This document shows positions 35,043 to 44,000 of a stretch of DNA of 48,808 nucleotides, piece by piece. Numbering within the stretch: position 1 is the stretch's first letter; every line of letters starts with the position of its first letter. The stretch spans positions 1 to 48,808 of the forward strand of contig NZ_JABTCF010000018.1 of the NCBI RefSeq assembly GCF_014596745.1, in the 5' to 3' direction. The stretch comes from Maribacter aquimaris (lineage in GTDB: Bacteria; Bacteroidota; Bacteroidia; Flavobacteriales; Flavobacteriaceae). Below the pieces are notes generated by a model. The model was not told where the DNA came from. It saw nothing but the letters and a program-made list of their open reading frames with translations, and searched no databases. The position numbers were made by a program, and so were the translations under genes.

Positions 35043-35654
35043 TTAGTTTCTCCTTGAATAATTGATTTTTCCCGTATCAACACCAAAAATAAGTAGGAAA
35101 ACGGTTTCGTATTTTTTTCCTAACTTTTCCCTTAGAAGGGCGAAGGCCTTGGTAATTTGATTTTCAACGGTTTTACGGGATATTTCTAAGTATTCGGCTA
35201 TTTCAATATTGTCCAATCCTTCCTTTTTACTCAAAACAAATATTTGTTTACATCTTGGGGGTAGATCATCTATGGCCAGCGTGACCCTTTTCATGAGTTC
35301 TTTCGTCTTTTGTTGTTCGGGTTGCATCTCAAATTGTATAAGGGTATCCATATACAATTGCTCTAAGGCCATTAGCGATTTAGTACTCCTATATTGATCT
35401 ATAAATTCATTATGGACAGCTCGGTACATAAACCCCTTTATTGAGAAATTGGTTCTAAGGGTATGTCGTCTTTCCCATGTTTTAACAAAAACATTCTGTA
35501 CAATATCCTGTGCCTTTGCCGGGTCATTTACCAAGCTATTGGCATAAACGCATAGTCTATGGTTGTAGTTTTCCACTAAATAGGAATAAGCTTTTTTGTT
35601 GCCTTTTCCCAGTTGATCGATCAGTACGGAATTGATATTAAAATCCCACGTCAT
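35043..35654 (-). CDS. ECF sigma factor, FecI-like, RNA polymerase sigma-70 family
   Basis: Extracytoplasmic-function sigma factor of 203 residues, probably controlling the adjacent SusC/SusD locus. Region 2 is at about 25-90 (AYSYLVENYNHRLCVYA, DIVQNVFVKTWERR). Region 4 is at about 125-180 (LPPRCKQIFVLSKKEGLDN, EIAEYLEISRKTVENQI). The C-terminal tail LLIFGVDTGKINYSRRN is unusually hydrophobic then basic. The gene is divergent from the anti-sigma FecR gene, with starts 100 bp apart. In most such loci sigma and FecR run in the same direction, so a shared divergent promoter region is the odd point. Confidence 0.9.
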   Translation of the reverse strand: MTWDFNINSVLIDQLGKGNKKAYSYLVENYNHRLCVYANSLVNDPAKAQDIVQNVFVKTWERRHTLRTNFSIKGFMYRAVHNEFIDQYRSTKSLMALEQLYMDTLIQFEMQPEQQKTKELMKRVTLAIDDLPPRCKQIFVLSKKEGLDNIEIAEYLEISRKTVENQITKAFALLREKLGKKYETVFLLIFGVDTGKINYSRRN

Positions 35655-35754
35655 TTCTTCTTTTTAGAAAATTATATTCAAATATGTGAATTTTTATTTT
35701 AAAATAATAGGGGATTTGTAAAATAGCTTCGTATTAATTATAAATAATGTATTT
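35655..35754. promoter_or_regulatory. Divergent promoter region between sigma and anti-sigma genes
   Basis: The 100 bp between the start codons of the sigma factor and FecR genes are extremely AT-rich and must hold promoters for both. I cannot assign exact -35/-10 elements. The short spacing makes joint autoregulation by the sigma factor plausible. Confidence 0.4.
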
Positions 35755-36906
35755 GTGAAGCCAAGTAGAGGTGATAGTTTAATAGTAAAATATCTCAATC
35801 ATTCCATTAATAACGATGAATTGGATGAGCTTATTTCTTGGTTGGAGCACCCTGAGAACAGGGAGGTTTTTAAAGATTATTCAAGAATTAATTATACAAT
35901 AGATTACAAATTGAGCACTTATAATACGGAAGAAGTAAAAAAGCACTTGCTTAAAAAAATCCAAAAGGATAAAAAAAGGCAAATTCGAAAACGTGTTTTT
36001 AAGATAACTAAATATGCTGCAATATTGGTTGTCATAGTGGGAGTTGTTTTTTTATTCCGAAAGGAAAATTCAGGTCAGACAGCTATTGTCCCATCCCAGG
36101 ATGATCAAATGATAACATTGGAATTGGAGAATGGGAGATCTGTCAAATTGAAGGAGGATGGTACTCAAGATATTGTTTCGGAGAAAGGGGAAATTATCGG
36201 GAAACAAATTAAGCAGGGCATCCAATATGAAGATACAGAGCTTTTGGAGTTGGTGTATAATACTTTAAAGGTTCCTTATGGTAAAAAGTTTCAAATAACC
36301 CTTTTTGATGGAACCAAGGTGTTTTTAAATTCAGGTTCGAGTATTAAGTTCCCTGTTAAGTTTATTCCGGGTATGAATCGGACAGTTTTTCTTTCGGGTG
36401 AAGCTTTTTTTGATGTAACTAAAGGTACAGACCCCTTTATAGTGAATGCTGAAAATATCGCTGTAAAGGTATTGGGGACCCGGTTCAACGTATCGGCTTA
36501 TCCAGAGGACCCATCCATGCATACTGTCTTGGTAGAAGGGTCTGTTCAGCTATTGGGCAATAACGAGGAAAATAATTCTGCAGTACTTCTTAAGCCTGAA
36601 AACGAAGCCATTTGGAATAAGGTTGAAAAAGAGATGGTGGTTAAGGAGGCTGATATAGCAACAACCATGGCGTGGATGGATGGGCAATTGATATTCAGGG
36701 AAGTGGCTTTTAAGGATATTGTCAAAAAATTGGAAAGGAGTTACAATTGTACCATTATAAATAATAATAAGACACTCAATGATGAAATTTTCACGGCCAC
36801 TTTTAATGTGGAAATTGAAAATATTGAGCAGGTAATGACCTATATCTCTAAAAACACCCCTTATAGCTATGTTATAAGTGAAAATGGAATAATAACTATA
36901 AACTAA
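35755..36906 (+). CDS. FecR-domain anti-sigma factor
   Basis: Inner-membrane anti-sigma protein that receives a signal from the SusC-type receptor and controls the ECF sigma factor. The N-terminal cytoplasmic part (1-80) ends in a basic stretch, followed by a membrane helix at about 83-102 (KYAAILVVIVGVVFLF). The periplasmic FecR domain follows (VPYGKKFQITLFDG, FLSGEAFFDVTKGTDPFIV, VKVLGTRFNVSAYP). The C-terminal DUF4974-like domain reads LIFREVAFKDIVKKLERSY and FTATFNVEIENIEQVM. The start is a GTG at 35755, since no in-frame ATG fits. The gene precedes susC by 134 bp. Confidence 0.92.
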   Translation: MKPSRGDSLIVKYLNHSINNDELDELISWLEHPENREVFKDYSRINYTIDYKLSTYNTEEVKKHLLKKIQKDKKRQIRKRVFKITKYAAILVVIVGVVFLFRKENSGQTAIVPSQDDQMITLELENGRSVKLKEDGTQDIVSEKGEIIGKQIKQGIQYEDTELLELVYNTLKVPYGKKFQITLFDGTKVFLNSGSSIKFPVKFIPGMNRTVFLSGEAFFDVTKGTDPFIVNAENIAVKVLGTRFNVSAYPEDPSMHTVLVEGSVQLLGNNEENNSAVLLKPENEAIWNKVEKEMVVKEADIATTMAWMDGQLIFREVAFKDIVKKLERSYNCTIINNNKTLNDEIFTATFNVEIENIEQVMTYISKNTPYSYVISENGIITIN

Positions 36907-36958
36907 AACGAATGCCTATGATAAAAAACCAATATTAAAACTGTTATATCACATAAAA

Positions 36959-36982
36959 CGGGGAATGTCCGACCATCCCCCG
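36959..36982 (+). promoter_or_regulatory. Hairpin in the FecR-SusC spacer
   Basis: CGGGGAATG-TCCGAC-CATCCCCCG gives a 9-bp stem with one mismatch, 58 bp before the susC start. It is the only GC-rich structure in an AT-rich spacer. No T-run follows, so it may tune susC expression by mRNA processing or partial pausing rather than termination. Confidence 0.35.
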
Positions 36983-37040
36983 AATAGAGATAATGTGATT
37001 TAACGAAGTCTATTGTTAAACCGATTAACCGTGTAAAAAT

Positions 37041-40000
37041 ATGAAAAACATTTGTTTAAAGGGATGGACCAACCCTATTCCTTTCAAAATGACCCTCAAA
37101 ATGAAGCTGACCACTATATTGCTTATAGTTTCACTTTTTAAAATTCAGGCAAATACCTATTCACAAAACACTAAAATATCGCTAGATCACGATCAGATAA
37201 GTATAAGTGATGTGTTTAAGGAGATAGAACTAAAAAGTGAATTTAGATTTCTGTACAAGAGTAAGGAAGTTGATCTTAAAAGAACAGTTTCCATTCATGT
37301 CAACAAGAAAAAAATCTATGATATACTGAATAAATTATTCAAGGAGACCGATACAAATTATGAAGTACTGGATAATCGGCAAATAGTGCTTACCAAGAAG
37401 TTACCACTTATCATAAAGGGGCCGAAGGGGGTATCCATTGGAAATACGATCCAACAGTTTACTGTAATAGGAAATATTGTGGATTCCCATGGAACACCGT
37501 TGCCGGGGGCGAATGTGATTGAAAAAGGTACGCTAAATGGTGTTACCGCAGATTTTGATGGAAATTTCTCGATAGAATTACTAGGGGGCAATGCGATATT
37601 GGTAGTTTCTTATCTAGGATATGCTACAAAAGAAATTGCGGTGAACAGTCAAAATAATCTCAGTATCGTTCTGCAAGAGAGTACTTCCACTTTAGATGAA
37701 GTTGTTATTGTCGGATATGGTAGTGTTAAGAAAAGTGATTTGACGGGTTCCGTTTCTCAGGTAAAAAGTGAAACCCTGGAATCAGTTCCTGTTTACAATA
37801 TGGAGCAAGCACTCAAAGTAGGTGCATCAGGTGTTAGGGTTTCTCAAAACTCAGGTACTCCTGGTTCCAGAATTGAAGTACGAATAAGGGGTGGAAATTC
37901 TTTAATTGGTGATAATCAACCATTATATGTAGTAGATGGTTTTCCAGTAACAGGAGGTATAGATTTCCTTAACCCCGCAGATATAGAATCTGTTGATATT
38001 TTAAAGGATGCCTCTGCAACCGCAATTTATGGATCACGTGGTGCGAATGGTGTAGTAATTATAACTTCGAAAAGGGGTAAGAAAGATCAAGAAAGTAAAA
38101 TTGAAGTAAATAGTTTCTTTGGTATGCAACAGGCCATCAATAAATATGATTTACTTGATGCTAAAGAATATGCGATTGTTGCCAATGAATGGTTGAAAAA
38201 TGAAGGATTAAATCCATATTTCAATGTTTCCGATGTACAAAATCCCGGAACAGATTGGTGGGATGCCATATTTAGAACTTCTCCTGTGCAAAATCATACG
38301 GTTACATTTTCAGGAAGTTCTGAAAAAGGTAGATATTCTATTTCAGGTAATTATTATGATCAGGAAGGAATAATTGAAAGTTCCGGTGTTACTAGGGGTT
38401 CTGTCAGAGTCAATTTGGATCAAGAATTAAAAAGTTGGTTGAAAATGGGTATTAATATCCAATTATCCAGGAATGAAATAAACTCGGTCAATGTGGATAA
38501 TGGATATCGTGGCACATCAATACTTTCTGGTGCTGCTTCTGCGCCACCTACACTTCCAATATATGATGAAGTTGGTCTTCCTACTCAAATTGAACAGGTT
38601 TACAATTTTGGATCAGCGGATATGAGAAACCCTTTATTGTATTCGTATAATAAAGACCAAGATTTTTCAAATAGCATTTTAGCAAATTCAACATTTGATA
38701 TTCAATTAGCACCTAATCTTTCTTTTAGAACATTATTAGGACTGCAATATCGAAATTCCCGTAGTGAAACATTTACCCCAATTGTATATGAAAATGATAG
38801 GGGCTCTGCTACTGAAGGAAATTCATACTTTAATTCCTTCCTAACGGAAAACGTCCTGACCTATTCTAAAACCTTCAATGAAAAGCATAGTTTAAATGTT
38901 ATTGGAGGTGCTACCTATCAAACAAATATGAACCGTTATTCTGGAATTTCTGTAAGTGGTTTTGCCAATAATATTACAGAGAATTTTAATTTAGCCGCTG
39001 CCGAGACCATTGGAAATCCTTGGTCAGGTTATTCAGACTGGACATTGGCTTCTTTTCTTTCAAGGGCAAATTATTCCTTTGATGGTAAGTATATGGTGAC
39101 TGCCAGTATAAGAGCCGATGGTTCGTCCAGGTTTGGTGCAAAAAATAAATGGGGGTATTTTCCATCAGCTGCTTTAGCTTGGCGTGTTTCTGATGAAGAC
39201 TTTCTTAAAAATAGTACCACCATTTCAAACCTAAAATTAAGAGCGAGTTATGGCATTACCGGCAACACTGCACTCAATCCATACCAATCACTAGATAGGC
39301 TAAATTCGGTCAGATATATTTATGAGGATCAAACGGATGTTATCGGGTTTTATCCTGCCGGTATTTCCAACAGTGAATTGAAATGGGAGACGACAGGACA
39401 GTTGGATGTAGGATTTGATTTGAATTTATATAAAAACCGGTTGAGATTTGTATTTGATTACTATAAAAAGAATACTAAAGATTTACTTGCATCCGTGCCG
39501 CTTCCTCCAAGTGTAGGATTTGGTTCGATTTTAAGAAATCTAGGAGAAATTCAAAACTCAGGAATTGAGTTTAGTATTGATGCCGATATTCTAAGAAATG
39601 ACTTTAAATGGAATGCCTCAGCACAAATTTCCGCTAATAAAAACGAGGTTATTGAGCTTGCTGGAGATAGCGATATTTATGGGTCAGCCCAAGGTGCGGT
39701 TTGGCCAAGTGCCAATATTGCAAGAGTCGGTGAACCTTTGGGGGTTTTTTATGGACTTCTTGAAGATGGCTTGGATGAAAATGGGTTCATTAAATATCAG
39801 GACGTAAGTGGTCCCGATGGAGTTCCTGATGGATTGATAAATACGCTGGATCGTGTAATTTTGGGTAGTTATCATCCAGACTTTATATATGGTCTTACCT
39901 CTAATTTTAGCTTTAAAGGTGTAGAACTCAATGTGGTTTTAGAAGGCGTTCAAGGCAATGAATTATTCAATGCAACCAATGGTACACATTTAAATTCTTT

Positions 40001-40397
40001 TCAGAGAGGAAACAATCAATTTAGTGACATCATCGGTAATTATTGGACAGAAGAAAATCCAGATCCCAATGCCAAATACCCAAAAATCAGCAGTGCCACT
40101 CAAATTACTGTTTCTGATAGATTTATCGAGGATGCTAGTTATCTACGTGTAAAATCTATGAGGTTAGCTTATAATTTTCCAGTTTCTAAAATTGGTTTAA
40201 GCGGATTTGATATGGTTCAATTGTATATCTCTGGTACTAATCTTTTCACATTCACGAATTATTCAGGTTTAGACCCCGAGGCAAATACCAGAGGAACTGA
40301 TTCAAGTAATGTTAGTGATCGCCTACGTTTTGGTCATGATCAGAGTAGCTATCCCAGTGCCAAGATTTATGCTATGGGTCTAAAATTTAGATTTTAA
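37041..40397 (+). CDS. SusC/RagA-type TonB-dependent outer-membrane receptor with STN domain
   Basis: Outer-membrane transporter of 1118 residues that imports ligand delivered by the SusD partner and, through its N-terminal signalling domain, relays to FecR. A signal peptide (about 1-41) is followed by the STN domain (about 45-118, FKEIELKSEFRFLYKS), a carboxypeptidase-regulatory-like domain (141-213, GTPLPGANVIEKGTLNGVT, DFDGNFSIEL) and the plug (VVIVGYGSVKKSDLTGSV; IRGGNSLIGDNQPLYVVDG). The barrel ends at the terminal Phe (GLKFRF). The STN domain and the upstream sigma/FecR pair fit trans-envelope signalling. It is followed by susD after 19 bp. The ligand is unknown. Confidence 0.95.
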   Translation: MKNICLKGWTNPIPFKMTLKMKLTTILLIVSLFKIQANTYSQNTKISLDHDQISISDVFKEIELKSEFRFLYKSKEVDLKRTVSIHVNKKKIYDILNKLFKETDTNYEVLDNRQIVLTKKLPLIIKGPKGVSIGNTIQQFTVIGNIVDSHGTPLPGANVIEKGTLNGVTADFDGNFSIELLGGNAILVVSYLGYATKEIAVNSQNNLSIVLQESTSTLDEVVIVGYGSVKKSDLTGSVSQVKSETLESVPVYNMEQALKVGASGVRVSQNSGTPGSRIEVRIRGGNSLIGDNQPLYVVDGFPVTGGIDFLNPADIESVDILKDASATAIYGSRGANGVVIITSKRGKKDQESKIEVNSFFGMQQAINKYDLLDAKEYAIVANEWLKNEGLNPYFNVSDVQNPGTDWWDAIFRTSPVQNHTVTFSGSSEKGRYSISGNYYDQEGIIESSGVTRGSVRVNLDQELKSWLKMGINIQLSRNEINSVNVDNGYRGTSILSGAASAPPTLPIYDEVGLPTQIEQVYNFGSADMRNPLLYSYNKDQDFSNSILANSTFDIQLAPNLSFRTLLGLQYRNSRSETFTPIVYENDRGSATEGNSYFNSFLTENVLTYSKTFNEKHSLNVIGGATYQTNMNRYSGISVSGFANNITENFNLAAAETIGNPWSGYSDWTLASFLSRANYSFDGKYMVTASIRADGSSRFGAKNKWGYFPSAALAWRVSDEDFLKNSTTISNLKLRASYGITGNTALNPYQSLDRLNSVRYIYEDQTDVIGFYPAGISNSELKWETTGQLDVGFDLNLYKNRLRFVFDYYKKNTKDLLASVPLPPSVGFGSILRNLGEIQNSGIEFSIDADILRNDFKWNASAQISANKNEVIELAGDSDIYGSAQGAVWPSANIARVGEPLGVFYGLLEDGLDENGFIKYQDVSGPDGVPDGLINTLDRVILGSYHPDFIYGLTSNFSFKGVELNVVLEGVQGNELFNATNGTHLNSFQRGNNQFSDIIGNYWTEENPDPNAKYPKISSATQITVSDRFIEDASYLRVKSMRLAYNFPVSKIGLSGFDMVQLYISGTNLFTFTNYSGLDPEANTRGTDSSNVSDRLRFGHDQSSYPSAKIYAMGLKFRF

Positions 40398-40416
40398 TTT
40401 ATAAAGACATAACATT

Positions 40417-41868
40417 ATGAAAAATATAGTTTTAGGATTAATAATAATCATATGTTTCTCTGCTTGTGAAAAGACATTGGAGGAAGTTCCAAAAGATTTT
40501 ATCTCCAAGGCAAACTTCTACAATAATGAAGAAGACGCCCAAGCAGCTATTGTCGGTGTTTATGCTGGTTTACAATCTGACTTTTTTGGGATTAACAGTT
40601 ATTTAATGACAGAGTTGCACGGAGATTTTATCTTTGGAAGAGGATCACAGGCCCCAATTACTATTTGGGACCAAATATTAGATCAGACAAGTATAGGAAG
40701 GTGTGCCACAAATTGGTCATCTTTTTATACTACCATCAATCGGGCAAACGCGGTATTGGATAATGTGCCTAATATTGAAAATATGGATACTGGGGTAAAA
40801 GAACAGATTTTAGCCGAAGCACATTTTTTAAGGGCCTTAAGTTATTTTGAATTGGTTCGTGGTTGGGGAGCTGTACCGATAAAGACAAGTGAAAGTATCG
40901 ACTTGAGTGCTGTGGAAGCTCCACGGAAACCGGAAAGTGAGGTCTATGAATTGATCATTGCTGATGCCTTAGCCGCTGAAAGTGGTCTTGGCGAAGTAGG
41001 GGGACAAACAGGTAGGGCGTCTAAATGGGCTGCAAAAATGCTCTTGGCCCATGTTTATTTAACTTTGGAAGAATGGGAAGCCGCAGCTGAAAAGGCAGAA
41101 GATGTAATTGTAAACGGTCCGTTTAGTCTTGTCACAGTTGAAAATTCAGATGATTTTTATAACATTTTTGCTGTTAATACTAGCACTGAGGATATAATGT
41201 CCATACACCATTCTGAAACAAAGACTTCGAGCATCCCGACCTATATTCATAGGGCACAAGCAATACCATACAACTATTCTTCAACTGGATATTATGCATG
41301 GCTTCCAGATTCCAATTCATTTATTGGTGATAGCTGGGACGATAATGACTTACGAAAGGGTTTTAATTTATATACCCAGTATCAGGATTCTGAAGGGTTA
41401 TGGGTTCCTTTACCTGAAACTTTACCTGTACTCTTCAAAAAGTTTATTACGAATGCCTCTGGACAAAGCGTAAATAGCGTTCCTGTTTATAGATTGGCTG
41501 AAGCATATTTATTTTATGCCGAAGCTGCAAGTAATGCAAATGGAAGCCCAACCGCACTTGCGTTGGAGCGGTTGAATATAATAAAGAGGAGGGCTTATGG
41601 TTTTGACCTTAATACAACATCTGTAGAAGATTATTCTTCTGGAATGGGAGCGGATGATTTTAGAAATGCAGTATTACAGGAACGGGCATATGAGTTTTTA
41701 TTGGAACGTAGACGTTGGTTTGATTTAAAACGAACGGGGACAGTTCAGGAAGCTTTTGCTGCTGCGGGTAAAAACATTATAGACGAACGTCTTTTATGGC
41801 CAATACCCGAAGATGAAATAAACAATAATCCAGCAATCAGTCAGTCTGATCAGAATCCAGGATATTAA
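40417..41868 (+). CDS. SusD/RagB-type outer-membrane lipoprotein
   Basis: Surface lipoprotein that captures ligand and closes the SusC barrel. The lipobox ends at C17 (ICFSAC). Family blocks include FYNNEEDAQAAIVGVYAGL, FYTTINRANAVLDNVP, ILAEAHFLRALSYFELVR and RGWGAVPI. TPR-like helices follow (ASKWAAKMLLAHVYLTLEEW). The C-terminal RagB/SusD region reads VLQERAYEFLLERRRWFDL and LLWPIPEDEINNNP. At 483 residues it is complete. It is the last gene before an intrinsic hairpin at 41884, so the downstream oxidoreductase and sulfatase genes probably need their own promoter or read-through. Confidence 0.95.
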   Translation: MKNIVLGLIIIICFSACEKTLEEVPKDFISKANFYNNEEDAQAAIVGVYAGLQSDFFGINSYLMTELHGDFIFGRGSQAPITIWDQILDQTSIGRCATNWSSFYTTINRANAVLDNVPNIENMDTGVKEQILAEAHFLRALSYFELVRGWGAVPIKTSESIDLSAVEAPRKPESEVYELIIADALAAESGLGEVGGQTGRASKWAAKMLLAHVYLTLEEWEAAAEKAEDVIVNGPFSLVTVENSDDFYNIFAVNTSTEDIMSIHHSETKTSSIPTYIHRAQAIPYNYSSTGYYAWLPDSNSFIGDSWDDNDLRKGFNLYTQYQDSEGLWVPLPETLPVLFKKFITNASGQSVNSVPVYRLAEAYLFYAEAASNANGSPTALALERLNIIKRRAYGFDLNTTSVEDYSSGMGADDFRNAVLQERAYEFLLERRRWFDLKRTGTVQEAFAAAGKNIIDERLLWPIPEDEINNNPAISQSDQNPGY

Positions 41869-41883
41869 CATAAATAGTAAGTC

Positions 41884-41913
41884 AATACAGGCCTGGTATT
41901 GGGCCTGTATTTT
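41884..41913 (+). terminator. Hairpin downstream of susD
   Basis: AATACAGGCC-TGGTATTG-GGCCTGTATT is a perfect 10-bp stem with an 8-nt loop, 15 bp after the susD stop, followed by a short T stretch (TTTCC). It is a likely partial terminator. It would allow susCD to be expressed more strongly than the downstream enzymes. Confidence 0.65.
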
Positions 41914-41930
41914 CCTAACATTTTTGTTTA

Positions 41931-42214
41931 CAACGGATTTATGTGTATGACGCAACGGTTATAGGATTAAATACCACTGATTACTACCGAAATGAAATCC
42001 CTCTGTTTGGTTTACCCAGTTTAGAATAGCATTTAGGTATTAAAACTACTAGTTATCTGATTGTTTTCCATTGATAATACTTCAAAAAGAGGTAACGGAT
42101 CTAATTCCGATTTGGAGAAACAATTATGATGGGGTTACAGTAAATTCCATCCAAATAACGGTTACATAGATAGGAGTTTGGTATGATAATACATTGGTAT
42201 ATGATCCAAAATAA
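41931..42214 (+). pseudogene. Gap between susD and the oxidoreductase, with coding-like fragments
   Basis: The 381-bp spacer has no intact gene. Parts read like protein: IYVYDATVIGLNTTDYYR and NEIPLFGLPSLE in one frame up to a TAG at 42027, then VTDLIPIWRNNYDGVTV and NSIQITVT, a TAG, and IGVWYDNTLVYDPK ending in TAA at 42212. A decayed gene, possibly a lost partner of the locus, is one reading. Chance is another, because AT-rich DNA often gives such strings. The family is not recognised. Confidence 0.25.
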
Positions 42215-42249
42215 AACACAATTAAGTATTAATGATAAAATAATGGAAT

Positions 42250-43935
42250 ATGAAAAAATTATTAGGCTTTTTTATACTCATATTAATGATTCAGGCTTTG
42301 GATGCCCAAACAAAAAAATATGATATAGTCATTTATGGGGGGACTTCGGCAGGAGTAGCTGCAGCTATCCAATCCAGTAGAATGGATAAGTCTGTAGTAT
42401 TAATTGAACCAACCAACAGATTAGGAGGGTTGACAACAGGTGGGTTGGGTCAAACAGATATTGGTAACAAACAGGCTATTGGAGGTATATCCAGGGAATT
42501 TTATGAAAATATCAAAAAATATTATGATGACGAAAACAATTGGAAATGGGAGAAATCGTCGGAATATATGGATGGAGGTCAAACAAGAACGGAAAAAGGC
42601 GAACCTACCATGTGGACTTTTGAGCCTTCGGCTGCCTTGTCCGTTTATCATGATATGTTAAAAAAGGAGAAGGTAAAGGTAATATATAACGAGAGGTTAA
42701 ATAGGGATTCAGGTGTAGATAAGGTAAATGGAAAGATATCTTCGATTACAATGGAAAGTGGAAAGAAATTTGTCGGTAAAGTATTTCTTGATGCAACTTA
42801 TGAAGGTGACCTCTTAGCTTCGGCTGGAATCAGCTATGCGTTAGGTCGTGAAAGCAATCAGGAATATGGAGAAACGCTAAACGGGGTTCAACCGAACAAT
42901 TATAATATATCTTTGACCCATTTGATTTCTAAAAATGCTGCAAACCACAATTTTATACCGAGAGTAGATCCCTACATAGTTAAAGGAGACCCAGAGAGTG
43001 GACTTTTGCCTAATGTCAATGAAAAACCCGGCATTGAAGGAGAAGGGGATAATAAAATTCAGGCTTATTGCTTTAGGATGTGTTTGACCGACCATCCTGA
43101 AAACCGAATTTCATTTAAGAAACCTGCTAATTATGATGAACTGAATTATGAGCTTCTATTTAGAAATTATGAAGCTCGCAAAGGTTCGGTACGTGACATG
43201 TACTATAAAGGTGGTCCTTTGTTACCATTAATAAATTCCGGTATGCCAAATCGTAAGACCGATTCTAATAATAGATTTGGTTTTTCAACTGATTATATAG
43301 GAAAAAATTATAACTATCCAGAAGCTTCATATGCTGAGAGGGAAAAAATCATCGAAGACCACCGTAACTACCAAATGGGCTTAATGTGGACATTGGCCAA
43401 TCATCCCAGGATTCCGAAGGAAGTGCGTGATGAGGCTTCCAATTGGGGTACTACAAAAGATGAATTTGAAAGAGAAGATGGTTGGCAACAACAATTATAT
43501 ATTCGTGAGGCTAGACGAATGATCAGTGATTATGTTATGACACAGCATAATTGTGAGGGTCTCGTTGTGGCAGAGGATGTCATTGGGTTAGCCGCATATA
43601 CGATGGATTCCCACAATACACAACGTTACGTAGATGCTAACGGTTATGTTCAAAATGAGGGTAATGTCGAAGCTCATGGTTTTGATCCATATCCAATAAG
43701 TTATAAATCTCTGGTGCCTAAAAAGGAAGAGTGTGAAAACTTGATAGTTCCAGTTTGTCTTAGTTCTACCCATATTGCATTTGGCTCTATTCGAATGGAA
43801 CCGGTATTCATGGTTTTAGGACAATCTGCGGCTACAGCAGCTTCTTTGGCTATTGATTCTAGTAAACCGGTTCAAGACATTTCCTATGAAAATTTGAAAT
43901 CAACTTTGTTGAAAAATGGGCAGCATCTAGAATAA
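42250..43935 (+). CDS. Exported FAD-dependent oxidoreductase (FAD_oxidored family), copy 1
   Basis: Flavoenzyme of 561 residues in the family often labelled FAD-dependent oxidoreductase or xanthan-lyase-like in Bacteroidetes. A Sec-type signal peptide ends near ALDAQ (residue 20). The dinucleotide-binding motif [16 protein letters not shown] is at 29-44 and is followed by [14 protein letters not shown]. Later blocks are [42 protein letters not shown] and [19 protein letters not shown]. It is closely similar to the gene at 45532. The substrate is unknown; oxidation of a sugar or other small molecule before import is an inference. Exported Sec-type flavoenzymes are uncommon, because FAD must be supplied outside the cytoplasm. 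Confidence 0.85.
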   Translation: MKKLLGFFILILMIQALDAQTKKYDIVIYGGTSAGVAAAIQSSRMDKSVVLIEPTNRLGGLTTGGLGQTDIGNKQAIGGISREFYENIKKYYDDENNWKWEKSSEYMDGGQTRTEKGEPTMWTFEPSAALSVYHDMLKKEKVKVIYNERLNRDSGVDKVNGKISSITMESGKKFVGKVFLDATYEGDLLASAGISYALGRESNQEYGETLNGVQPNNYNISLTHLISKNAANHNFIPRVDPYIVKGDPESGLLPNVNEKPGIEGEGDNKIQAYCFRMCLTDHPENRISFKKPANYDELNYELLFRNYEARKGSVRDMYYKGGPLLPLINSGMPNRKTDSNNRFGFSTDYIGKNYNYPEASYAEREKIIEDHRNYQMGLMWTLANHPRIPKEVRDEASNWGTTKDEFEREDGWQQQLYIREARRMISDYVMTQHNCEGLVVAEDVIGLAAYTMDSHNTQRYVDANGYVQNEGNVEAHGFDPYPISYKSLVPKKEECENLIVPVCLSSTHIAFGSIRMEPVFMVLGQSAATAASLAIDSSKPVQDISYENLKSTLLKNGQHLE

Positions 43936-44000
43936 ATAATTGAAGCAGGAAATATCCTTTAAAACAATAGATATCCTTTAAAACATCAACGTAAAATGTC

